DNA from: Pleodorina starrii
Lineage: Eukaryota; Chlorophyta; Chlorophyceae; Chlamydomonadales; Volvocaceae
Direction: 5' to 3'
NCBI GenBank assembly: GCA_030267565.1
Contig: BRXU01000009.1
Coordinates: 1,200,001-1,264,000, forward strand
Length of the DNA: 64,000 bases
A program made the translations under genes and the position numbers. The notes beneath the pieces were generated by a model. The model was not told the DNA's origin, did not search any database, and saw only the letters and a program-made list of their open reading frames with translations. Each line of letters starts with the position of its first letter. Positions within the stretch are counted from its first letter, which is position 1. Positions 34,734-45,410 of the stretch are shown piece after piece.

Positions 34734-36053
34734 ATGCTGACCCTGACAGCTACGCACCGGACACTCACCGCAGCATCTTTGCACGGCCGTTGCGCGGCTC
34801 ATAAAGCACCGAAAGCATTGGTGCAGCCATTTAGGCCCCACAACCGAAAATTGACGGTTATGGCTGCGTCCCAGACGGCACAAGCGGAGAAGCGCGTGCT
34901 GGTTCCGGTTGGCAACGGAACGGAGGAGATGGAGGCCGTTATCGTAATCGATGTGTTGAGGCGTGCGGGAGCTTTGGTCACCGTTGCCTCAGTCGAGGAC
35001 TCGCCATCCATCGTCTGCTCTCGTGGCGTCAAACTTGTTGCTGACAAGCTTATCGACGAGTGCACAAACCATTGCTACGATCTCATAGCGTGCCCGGTAA
35101 GCTGAGGCATCGGGCCGCCGTCTGAGCAGTGGGTGTTATGAATTGTACCGTAAAGGTTGGCAACCGTCACGTGGCGATGACGGCTACGGGTGCACTGGCC
35201 CGGGTTCTGTGCGACGATGCATCGCCTCGTCGTTCGCCATGGCTCTTCCTCGGTTTCAAGGCCCCTCCGCGGTTTCAACGGCGCCGTTGTAGGGTGGCAT
35301 GCCCGGCGCCGAACGGCTTCGCGACTCGGCGGTGCTGGAGAGCATGGTCAGAGCGCAAAAGGACTCTGGCCGCCTGTACGCGGCGATTTGTGCAACGCCC
35401 TACGTGTTCTTTGAGAGCAAGGATCTCTTGGGCGGCAAAGCAGCGACTGCACACCCCGCCTTCTCGGACGGGCTGAAGGACCAGAGGTACGCCCTCCCCT
35501 CCCTATGGAACTGGGTCTGCCCGCGCGCTGGCGTAGGAAGGCAGCGGCGAGTGCAGGCTGGGATGCCGCGCCGATGGGACATTTGGCCTTCGACCCCCGC
35601 CCATGGCCAACTCGGAATATGTTTGCTGGGCAGCCGCAACTTGGTATTGGCCCTTCACTGCGGCGGCCGCCGTGCGCCGAAGCGGGTATCTGCACATACA
35701 TGCTCGATCTTCCATCATCTGCCATGGGTCGGCCTCCATCTAACTAAAATAACAGCACCACGTCGCGCATATGGCCCAATCTAAGCCTCAAACTTGGTAT
35801 GGCCGCTCATTCCCTTAGACCCTTCCGCCTTCGCACCGCCTCAATTTGCATCCCGCGCCTGCCCCCCACGCCTTACGCTTGTGCCCCCAACAGCAAGGTG
35901 CTCGATCGCGTGGTGGTGGACGGCAACCTGACCACCAGCCGCGGCCCGGGAACTGCCTTTGAGTTTGCGCTGTCCCTGGTGAAGCAGCTGTTCGGCGAGG
36001 AGAAGGCCCGGCAGGTAGCGGGCCCCATGGTCATGTACAACTGCAGGATCTGA
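34734..36053 (+). CDS. DJ-1: DJ-1/PARK7 family protein with organelle-type presequence
   Basis: Three exons: 34734-35096, 35293-35486 and 35894-36053, giving 238 residues. Residues 1-42 (MLTLTATHRTLTAASLHGRC..) are Thr/Ala/Arg/His-rich without acids, a likely plastid or mitochondrial presequence; a second in-frame Met at 43 could give a cytosolic form. The core matches DJ-1: KRVLVPVGNGTEEMEAVIVI with the conserved Glu, DVLRRAGALVTVASVED, CYDLIACPGGMPGAERL, the nucleophile elbow AAICATP with Cys154 (human Cys106) and TTSRGPGTAFEFALSLVKQL. Family members act as redox-sensitive chaperones or glyoxalase III-type enzymes. The histidine of the usual triad is plausible in ATAHPAFSDGL but its role is not proven. 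Both introns keep phase. The gene converges with the Nopp140 gene. Confidence 0.94.
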
Positions 36054-37353
36054 AGCCACAGCGAGGGACACTCAGCATTGGGCCTGGTGGCCTTGTTTTG
36101 CGTTGGGTTGGATGGCGCAGGGGGGTTGGATGGCGCAGGGCGGGATTGCTGGCGTTTTGCGTTGGAGGCACATTGTGGCTTTGTGTAGCTGAACGCGGGG
36201 ATATGGGCGTCAGCCCAGGGGCGCCGAGGTGTGTGTGGCTTGGGTTGCGTGGACGTCTGGACAGTGCAATGCCGGTGCAATGCCGGACAACGGAGCCCTT
36301 TGGCCACACCTGGACTTGGGAGTTGGTCTGGGTCGCCACGCAATGGGCCGCATGACGAGCTGGATCACGAGGGCTGGTCACGGCCAGGGGTGATGGAAGC
36401 TGTATGTCTGCCGTACGTTATGTGCGGATGTGTTCACTTTTCTTACGTGGGCTGCGGATGGCTTTTGGACACAGTGGACCTTACGGCCATGCGAAGGACG
36501 TTGACGCGCTGCGAGGCGCTCTTGGCCCCCGAGTTTGTCACCGGAGAATGACAAAATTGTCACCGAGCAGGAGGTCCCATGACCCTATCTCTCCCTGCTG
36601 CAGTGGTGGTGGCGATGTGATTCATCTGTTGCACACCCCGAGCAGGCCATTACTTCTGCTAAATTGTCCATTTTGGTTCTAATTTCTGGTGCGCAAGGCA
36701 CCATAGTGCAGCCCATGATTGGTTGCTACGTAGGAAATGTTTAACGAGCGCGAACGGCCGGTTTGGCCCTCGCCTACGGGGATACTGTGCATCGCTGTAC
36801 CGTATATGGTAGCGTGGCCGGTGGTTGTCTTTCACAAGCGTTTCAAGGCTTTTCAGCAACGAGCTGCAAAAGGAGCTTCGGTGCGTGCGCATTTGTCGGG
36901 AAGTCGTTCCAGCTTCCAGACCTAAAGGGTGCTAACGTGCTGTGACCCATCGGCCGGATGGCAATGTCGTATGGCTAAACGCCGCCGCCACTTGTGGCCC
37001 TGCTGAGAAGATTCGCCCCGCAGCAACCATACAGCGCACGCGAATCAGCCCGCCAAACAATGTCTGACAGCAACCAACATCCCTCTCCGCAACCTCTGCC
37101 ATCACTACACCCACCGAAATCGACCAATCAACCTCTCAACCCTCTCGACTGTGCACGCAGCAAGCACGCCAAAATAATGCCCTCAATGGCTCACACCAGA
37201 CCAACAGCTCCTGCCGGAGCCGTCCTCTTCAATCCTCTCCTACCCTTGACCCGCCATCGCTTACCCCAAAGCCTTGGCCCCAAATCCTAACATAGAACAC
37301 ACCCTTCACCTCGACGGCAGCCAGGCATGATGCATTTTGCGCGGGAGAGCTGT
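36054..37353. other. Convergent intergenic region, no gene recognised
   Basis: This lies between the 3' ends of DJ-1 (plus) and Nopp140 (minus). It has a near-perfect tandem GGTTGGATGGCGCAGG pair at about 36105-36138. No coding frame of note was seen. Confidence 0.5.
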
Positions 37354-40300
37354 CTACTCGTCGTCCGACTCAAACTTGGTGGAAAAGGTGGCGTGCGGGT
37401 CAATGGCTCCGCCCCGGTAGGAGCCGCGCTTCTTCTTGGTCTTCTCGTGCCGGAAGTCCCTGCTCAGGACCAATAGAGGGCGACGCCGGGGATCAGCGGG
37501 CGACATGCAGCCGAGGCCTGAGCCAAAAGATTGAATTGCGCCGACAATTGAGGCAGCGGCGGCGATTCGGCTCCGAGGGAGCGAAGCGCACAACCTTCGG
37601 CCCCGGCCCCTGGCCGCGCCGTCGTGCCGGTACGCAGCTACCGCAGCTTTTCGAATAAGCGCAACGAGCACTGGTGTTGTAAACCACGACAGCGAGCGCC
37701 CGCTTACATCGGTATATCAGTTGGAAGCTCCAACAGGCAAGGTACCGTACAAAGCGGCCGACACGTAAGCAGGAAGACCGACACGAAGCCCTGGCATCCC
37801 TCTACCGTATCTGTCGACGTGACCAATTATTTATCCAGTATGCCCTTTAATCCCAACGAACTTCAATGGACATTCACGACCCAATGGTATGAAGCGCCAG
37901 CAAGTCGCCTCGGCTCCGGCCCCAACGCCCAAACTTACTTTCCTCGCACCGCGCCAAGGACTTGCTGCGCCCTGAAGCCCCAGCCCGCCTGCCCGAAGGT
38001 GCCCTCGTACGAGTTGTCAATCGCGCCCTTCTTGCCCAGCCACTGAGGACACAAGCGGGGGCGTTTTGAGTGCAGTTGGCGGGAGATAGAGCAGGGGGCA
38101 TCACCGAGGGCGCATCACCCGCTGGACCATCCGCCAGGAAGACAAACGGTCGCCCTGGTCCCGGGCAAGTCCCGCGTCCACCCCACCCCGCCAATTTTAT
38201 TTTGGTTGCCCCGGAACCAAAGCCCGGAGCAATGATGGCCCCTTTCGTCAAGTGTGCACACTCGCGCGCGCCCAGCCGCCCGCGCGCCACCGTGGCCCTG
38301 TCCGGCCCCTCGCCTAGCACAGCCCTGTGAGGACTCTCACCTCCTCCGCCTTCACTCGCTGGAAAGCCTTGCCGCCAGTGCCGTTCTGCAAGTTCACCCG
38401 TAAGGAGCGAGACAGAGGGGAGGCATGTCAGGCGTGAGTGCGGTTACGGATTGATGCAGCTGGGGTTAGAACCGCGGACGGTCAAGGGAAGGCAGTAATG
38501 CGTTGAAGCAGATGCGGGACACGCGGGTGCACACGAGGGGTTTGCGGCTTGGAAGCTGGTGCGTCGGCGCCATGTGCTCAAGGCGAGAACAGGGCATCCG
38601 GTGGCTCTCCTTGCACAGAAGACACAGGGGCTTCATGAGGGTGTCGACGATCCGCAAGGCCGTGACGGGCAGGACTTGGTAGTTGCAGACACAACCATTA
38701 CCGTGTCGTATACCGTACCGGTTGCTGTACCCGTTGTTGCACTAAAAGGCCCTCGCACCTGACCGTTCCGCTGCTTGCCATTGGCAGCCTTCTCGCCCTC
38801 GCTAACATTGCCGTTCTCCTTGCCGTTTTCGCTCTTGTTGCCCTTTTGGTCGCCGTCTGAGCCACCGCTGACATTGGGGGAGCTCTCACGCCTTTCCTGC
38901 TACAACCAACCCAGACCAACACCACGGACCCCTCAACAGACTGTGTGACAAGAAGGAAGCCAATGAAAGCTGCAGGACCGATACATCCACAAGGAACGTC
39001 ACGCCCGTGGGTGCGCACAGTACAGTACACGACACGACACGTCCTCGCGACGAACTGCGGAAAGGTTTTGCTCGAGACGCAAGCACGCACAGACGCGTCC
39101 GCCGGGGCCAAAAAGTTGACGTGTAGACGGCTCACGTTTCGACGTAATGGTAACAGTTTTCCGGGTGACTTGCACGACCGTCAGCACCGACTCATGCAGG
39201 CTGCTCTGAAGAGCAGTTGGTCCAAAACCAAATTCCCCATTCCCAGACCAGAGCGGAGCCAGAACCCTGCCCCAGCTCCGTGCTTTGAAGCGCACCTGAG
39301 CGGCCCCTGGCTCCTGGCTGCCCTCCCTCCCGCTGGCCGTCTGCTTCTGTTCGCCCTCCTGCGGCTGCTCCTTCTCCGCCTCCTTCATCTCAACATCCGC
39401 CTCCGCCGGCGCTGCCTCGCTTTTCCGCTTGCCCTTCTTGTCCTTCTTGCCGCTGGTCAAGACCTCGGCCGCCGGCGCAGGCGCCGGTGACGCCTCCGGC
39501 TCGGCCTGCTTCGCCTCCTCCTCCTGCTGCTCCTCTTTGGCCTTCTTCTTGTCCTTCTTCTTATCCTTCTTGCCGCTGGGCGCCGCGTCAGCAGGCTCCG
39601 AAGCCGCCTCCGCCGCCGCCGGAGTCGGCGGCGCCTCCGCCTTCTCCTCCTCCTGTGCCCCCTCCTTAGCCTTCTTCTTATCCTTCTTCTTGTCCTTCTT
39701 CTTATCCTTGCCGTCCGTGTCCGGAGCCGCTGCTGCCGCTGGGGCTGCCTCCTCCTGCTTCGCCCGCTTGCCCGCCGGCTGCTCGTCTGCCTGCTCCTGC
39801 TGCGCCTCCTCCGCCGCGCGCTTCTCCTTTTTCTGCTTCTTGCTCTTCTTCCCCTCCGCCTCCTCCGCTGCACTGGGCGCCGCCGCGTCCGCGGCCTGGG
39901 GAGCCGCCTCAGCAGCGGCGGCGGCAGCCTCGGTGACCTCGCCCTTCTTCTTGTCCTTCTTGTCCTTCTGCGGGCCCGGGGGAGCAGCACCACTTCATCA
40001 CAGGCCCAACAGCGCAAAGGCAAAATACAGTGGGGTGCCTTCTTCGCGACGCAAACGAAACATGCGATGAGCGCGGTACGTATGTGTGCGCTGTTCACAG
40101 TGTACCACACTGCCACTACACCCGACGATTCACGCGGCGCGGGGCTGGCCCCCATTGGGAGGTTCAGGTCTAAAGGAATTCGCTGCGAAGTCCTTCGGCT
40201 CTCCTCGGATGCTCCCCGGAACTGGCAAGCGACACCGAGCGGCGGGGTCCTGGCGACACGGCGCTGCCAACCGCATGCTGTGGCCCGCGCAGTAAAGTGC

Positions 40301-41469
40301 CCCGGCGCCTGCCTGGCCATGCCTCCAAACTGCACACTCCCATCTCCTCCGCTTGTTGCCATCCCTTAGGGCTATTGATTGCCTCTCCCTGGTACTCGCC
40401 AGTCCACCTCACCTTGGCCTTCGTCGGTTGATCCTCGGCCGGGGCAGCAGCGGGCTGCTCGGGCTCGGGCACCTCGTTGTCCCGCTTCTTCTTCTCCTTC
40501 TTCTCCTTCTTTTTGTCCTTCTTGTCCTCCTCCTGTCATGGAAGGAGGCAGCCGGACGAAGCAAAAGTGGCAAGGGCCGTAAGGGACTCATCCCCTATCG
40601 CACCCACAACCGCACTGAGCCATAAGGTAAAGATGAAGAGGCCGCGGATATCTGCCGGTGCCCAAGTGTCAAGCCGCACAAATGTGTCCCAACGGCATCC
40701 CGTGGGGGCCCCTGTGCTGACTGGGGGCCTTTCGGTGCCCCAGTCAGCACCGTCACCGCTGCCACCCCTGGCCACCAATCGCCGTCTACACCCGCCCGCT
40801 GGCCCACATGGACATGCGCACCTGGGGAGCTGCTTGCTCTGCGGGAGCGGCCGCGGACTCCTCGGCCTGCTTCTCCTTCTTGGACTTCTTTGCGCTCGCG
40901 CCGTTGGCTTCGGCCGCAGGGGCTGCTGTCGCGTCAGGGGCAGCAGCAGCCGCTTCCTTCGCCTTCTTCTCCGCCTTCTTGTCCTTCTTGGACTTCTTGG
41001 TGTCGTCCTCCTGGTGGATGGGGCGGCCCGGGGCGGGTCGCGCGCTTGAGCTTTGATTGCACGGCACGTGGCAAGTCACTACTAACAAGCGCTTCAGCGG
41101 GGGCACTACCCGGGTCCAAACGCTCATAATTTTGTGGAATTGCGCTTTTATGATGGCCGTTGATTGAAGAACCGGCATCCCCAGCCGCCGTCGCAGCATG
41201 CGCGCCTTCGACGTCCCGAACCTTCTAGTGTGATAACCACATGTAAGCAATACCAGAAATTGACCGAGATATACAATGCATCACTATGGCAATTGGTCTT
41301 CGAGACCGCTTCCTAGAAAGCCGGCGACCGTCTCGTCAGGAAGGGCGCTAGCGGCGCCGCCGAACCCGCATAAAATGCAGCCGGTGCAGTGGCAACTTAC
41401 CACCGCCTTTTGCTTTTTCAGTGGGACCTCCTCCACGGCCTCCTCATTCTTGCGCTTGTCCTTCGCCAT
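37354..41469 (-). CDS. NOLC1: Nopp140/SRP40 (NOLC1-like) nucleolar phosphoprotein
   Basis: Eight exons: 41469-41401, 41010-40822, 40532-40413, 39967-39296, 38896-38759, 38385-38341, 38042-37939 and 37459-37354, giving 480 residues. The N-terminus is MAKDKRKNEEAVEEVPLKKQ. The centre alternates lysine-rich (KKDKKKDKKKAKE, KKSKKEKQAEE) and Ala/Glu/Pro-rich acidic blocks, then a Gly/Asn/Ser segment (SGGSDGDQKGNKSENGKENG). The C-terminal domain (about 397-480) is diagnostic: AFQRVKAEEWLGKKGAIDNS, YEGTFGQAGWGFRAQQVLGA, VRGKDFRHEKTKKKRGSYRG and GAID. Nopp140 shuttles between nucleolus and Cajal bodies, is heavily phosphorylated and chaperones box C/D and H/ACA snoRNPs. The LisH segment of animal Nopp140 is not visible at the N-terminus. 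The acidic blocks are shorter in serine than in vertebrates. Several antisense frames here are artefacts of the KKDKK repeats. Confidence 0.92.
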
Positions 41470-42949
41470 CGGTAACTGCAGCGGCGTGCAGCGTCGCAGC
41501 CGGACAAATGCGAGAATGCAAGCTTCCGATGAAGGCCAACAAACACTGGCGGTATGAGCAGCAGCGAACAAAAGAGGGCTGGATTCCTGAACTAGCAAAG
41601 AGGCAAAGCGCACAACGAACAGTACGACATTTTTAACGGGAAACCGACCGCGAAGGGCCGACGACGCGACGAGCGACGACCCACGGACCCGCCCGCATCT
41701 ACATTTTTCAGTAAGGACAATCCTCAGTTTCTGCTGTCCATTTATGTTTGCTACAGCCATCGTGAACTGAGCGGCACCGCGAGCTACAAAAGCTTGTGGG
41801 CTGCACATTGGACAATAGGATTCGGTGATTACAAGGGGGACCGGTTGTCACACCGGTCGCTAGCCGTACAGGCTAGACAGACTGTTCATCCTACCCCAGG
41901 GGTACCCGCAAAGGGGTGCCAAACGCAAAGCCACCAAGGCCCACCAGCACCAAGCCCACCGCGCCATAGCCGGGCAATAGTCGGGGATGAAGGGGTCCGA
42001 GACTGCACGCTGACGCCGAGGCACGTCAGGCCCCAACCTCACTCCCCAAGGGCCGGGTCCTTCTCGTGCGCTTAGCGTTGTCCTGAGCCCTTAGCCCTTG
42101 TCCGGGCCGACAACGCATCCTCCTGCTAACGGTGTTGCATTTCACACGTTCTCGTTTGCTGCATCGTGCTGCATGAATGCGCAGCTCAAAATCACCGCTG
42201 ACTATCAGTATCCAACTTATGCCGACATAAATGACAGAACGACGGACACCTCGGCGGCAAGTTATGCAACCGTGCGTCTACACCTGCCACGTGCGGCACA
42301 CGGAAAGGCTCAAGCCCTGCTGCGCTTTGGGCCCCAAACACCGGCTTCAACCTCTGGAATGTCCGCAATCTCGCCGTTCCCCATGCACACACACTCACAC
42401 GCACTGTAAGGGACGCCACGTACGTAACGCAGTTGCGCGCAGTAAGCGTCTGGGCTCAGGGCGCGCGCCTCTTTGGCGGACGCCGTGTGCTTGCGGTGAT
42501 CGCGGGGAGGATGTTTCTTTATCTCACATTTGCCTTAGTTGCAATCACTTAGTTTATAGATGGTGGCTGGGACGTGAGATGGCGACGATATTGGAAAGTA
42601 GGAATGACTGGCAACGCAGATGGTGGTTGTCGGTTAGTAATCCCTGTCTCGGAGCAACTGTCCATTTCCCTTCAATTATGGCACCTGCGACATTGAACTT
42701 TCCATATACACTTTGTAAAAGCCCTGAATTTTAAACATTAAATTTTACACCGGAGGGCTATTATGAAATTTATAAAAATGCGACTGTTTGATGATGAGAC
42801 CGATGCTGTTGAGGCCTCCAAAGGGCTGTAATCACTCATTTGGAAGCCCTACTAGCGATTGGTTCAATGTTGCGGGGTGAAGCGACTTTTACTGCACCGT
42901 CTCAGTGAAGCAAAGCTCACCAGCTGGCTCTTTCCAGAAGGCAAACGCC
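41470..42949. promoter_or_regulatory. Divergent intergenic region between Nopp140 and the SSXT gene
   Basis: Promoters of both genes, which start leftward at 41469 and rightward at 42950. The part near 42700-42830 is AT-rich with TATAAAAATG near 42771. No open frame shows a known motif. Confidence 0.45.
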
Positions 42950-44046
42950 ATGGCAGCAGTGCCAGGCCAGGCCAAGCCGGCCCCCATGACCACGGAGCGA
43001 ATTCAAGAGGTGAGAACCTAGTTTGCGCGGCAACGTTCCTGACAAGCAATGAGCTTAACTTGCAGGCGGCTGTGTTGCAGATGCTGGAAGAGAACTTCAA
43101 ATTCATTAAGGCTATTGCTGAACAGCAAAACCTTGGTCGGATGCAGGACGTCAACCAGTAAGTCCGACAGTGACAGCACACGTGCCGCCGCGGCGCGGCA
43201 CGGCATGTATGTCTGAGCACGCCACCTCAACGAGCCGCGAGAACTTGACAGCGCCGGAAGCCGCGGGAGGCGCTGTGCGCCTGGGGGCCGGCGTCGTTGT
43301 GTTGTGCTCGTTCGCCGCCTCCCCACCAATCCAATCACCACTGCCGCACAGGTACCAGCAAAAGTTACAGGAGAACCTCATGCTTCTGGCCGCTGTAGCG
43401 GATACCTACTCGTCCACCTCCACGACAGGCGCCGGTGCGCAGGTGCGGACCTTGGCCACTGCGCTCGCCCACAGCCAAGCAGGGCGGTGTGCGCCAACCC
43501 CACCGCTGTCGCTCCGATTGCCCTATGTACCCCCCCTTGCAGGCGGCAGCTGCAGCAGCTCCCGCCGCCGCGGCGGCAGCTCAGGCGGCTCGGGCCCCTG
43601 TGGCGCCCATTCCCACGCCTACCGTTGCCGTCGGCGCCGCGGCGCCCAGCACGCTGTCCCTCGCTGGCCTCCAAGTGCAGCAGCAGCAGCAGCAGCAGCC
43701 CGGGCAACCAAACCCGCTCATGAATTTTATGCCGGGGGCTGCCGGAGCCGGCGGCGCAGCTGCGCAGGCAGGGGCCATGGGGCTAACGCAGCAGCAGCTG
43801 CAGGCCGTGCAACAGGCGCTTGCACGGCAACAGCAGCAAAACCCATTTCAGCCGCAGCAGCCGCAGCAGCAGCAGTTCCAGCTGCCGCAAGGGCTGCAGC
43901 AGCCGTTGGGCCAGCAGCAGGTGCTCAATGCCATGGGGGCACTCGGCGGGGCGTTGGGCGGCCAGGGGGCGGGGGCGGCTGCCGGACAGGCGGGCGCGGG
44001 TGGCTTCCAGCTGCCAGCGCCGACGCCGCTGAACCTCGGCATGTGA
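42950..44046 (+). CDS. SSXT-domain transcription coactivator (SS18 / ANGUSTIFOLIA3-GIF family)
   Basis: Four exons: 42950-43009, 43066-43157, 43352-43442 and 43543-44046, giving 248 residues. The SSXT (SNH) domain spans about residues 14-70: TERIQEAAVLQMLEENFKFI, KAIAEQQNLGRMQDVN and YQQKLQENLMLLAAVADTYS. Plant GIF proteins show the same pattern (IQQYLDENKSLILKIVESQN, then LQRNLMYLAAIAD). The rest is Ala-rich, then Gln-rich (QVQQQQQQQPGQ, QPQQPQQQQFQL) and Gly/Ala-rich to GGFQLPAPTPLNLGM, the usual low-complexity activation tail (QPGY-like region) of this family. GIF proteins bind GRF transcription factors and recruit SWI/SNF remodelers to promote cell proliferation; that partner in this alga is inferred. 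The intron after AACCA restores Gln. Confidence 0.92.
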
Positions 44047-45410
44047 GTCTGCCTGCACGATGCCGGTGTGCGTTTGCGAGGAGGCAGGCGTGCTGAAGTG
44101 CCGTGGGCGGGTCGGTTGTGCCCAGTTGTGCGGTGCCTGGGGTCGTCCTAGGAAGCCCGCACAGTGGGGAACGGAGGTGTGGAGGGGTCCTGACACATCA
44201 AGCAGTCAGGCGTTGTAGCGAGTCGAGATTCGCGATAGGGGGAGGTGTGGTTAGGAGGCTGGATCCAGCCCAGCCCAGCAACGGACGGTTACAAACGGAC
44301 GAGGACACGGAAGATACGTATGGGTTTGCGTCAGCACGGATGGGGGCAGCGAGAGCGCATCTAGCTGGCGATCGTCGGGTACGACGTGGCACATCGGGGG
44401 CTACCTTGAGAATTTCAGATATTTGATGTGGATGAGGCATATGCGAGGTTCTTTCGCTGGACGAACGGCACAGGGTCGAGGGATGGCCCATCCTGGGGCA
44501 GCGGAATGACCGAAATTGGACAGCCGACCGACAGCGGTTGGTTGAGGTCGTTGATACCGGTATCATGCCGTCGGCGCTGCGGCAGTCGTGCTAGCTGCCG
44601 GTGAGCTCACGCCGCGCCAGCGGGCGACTTTTGGCTTGGTTGGCTTGACGTGGGTCGGTGAGGCATTTGCAAAGCGGTTGGTATCAGGTCCCTGCGGCTC
44701 CCTTAAGGCTTGACCCCTGGGCGTCCGGCCTCACTGGGTGTTGGGGTCGCGCTGCTGTACCTGTTCGTTGAGCCCTGCGCGGTCTTGGCAGGGCTTCACG
44801 CAAGATGTGGTTGGCCCTGCAACGCGCTTCATGGCCGCGTCCTGACCTCTCGTAAGCAGCTGTCAGGTTACGGTACCGTAGGTTTACCAACCAACCGCAC
44901 CACATGCGCATTATCATATTATACTTTGCATGGACTATGTTGGGTCACCTTGCATGCCATTAGTGGACGTAGGCCAGGGGGCCGTTGGACCAAGCACAGG
45001 CGCCTTAGTGAAGGGACCGCCTTCGACGCTGTGGGGCGCTCCAGCCGGGCGTCGCCACGCACTTGGCCAAACGAGCAACGATACAACTCGAAGTTCTTGA
45101 CCAACGCGTTCTTGCCTCCTCACAGCTACAAGTCTCGAAGAATACCACACAGCATGCAGCGGTTAACGGATCGGGGGTCACGGACGGGTACATTCATGCC
45201 GTACTACGATGCGTTTCGTTCACGTTTTCAATCTGCACAGTGGCAACTGCCAGCCGTTACCGCATGCATTTGGAGTTCCGCAGATCTGGGATAAACGGTA
45301 GAGAAAAGGAAGCATCGGCGACCCCAACAACACCATGACTTGTTTTGACCGTTTCGGTCGGGCCCAGCCCGGAAACCTGCGCCATACTTAAGGCAGGCTT
45401 CTTCTATAGA
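44047..45410. other. Intergenic region, no gene recognised
   Basis: 3' UTR of the SSXT gene and promoter of the J-domain gene. A 194-codon open frame at 44710-45294 lacks an ATG start and any protein-like pattern, so I do not call it. Confidence 0.45.

Noticed and set aside
39457..40362. Arg-rich minus-strand frame (RRRRSRPSRRR type)
   Set aside because: It is a shifted frame of the Nopp140 KKDKK-coding exon.
44710..45294. 194-codon plus-strand open frame
   Set aside because: Starts without ATG, no motif, irregular composition, and no splice partner.
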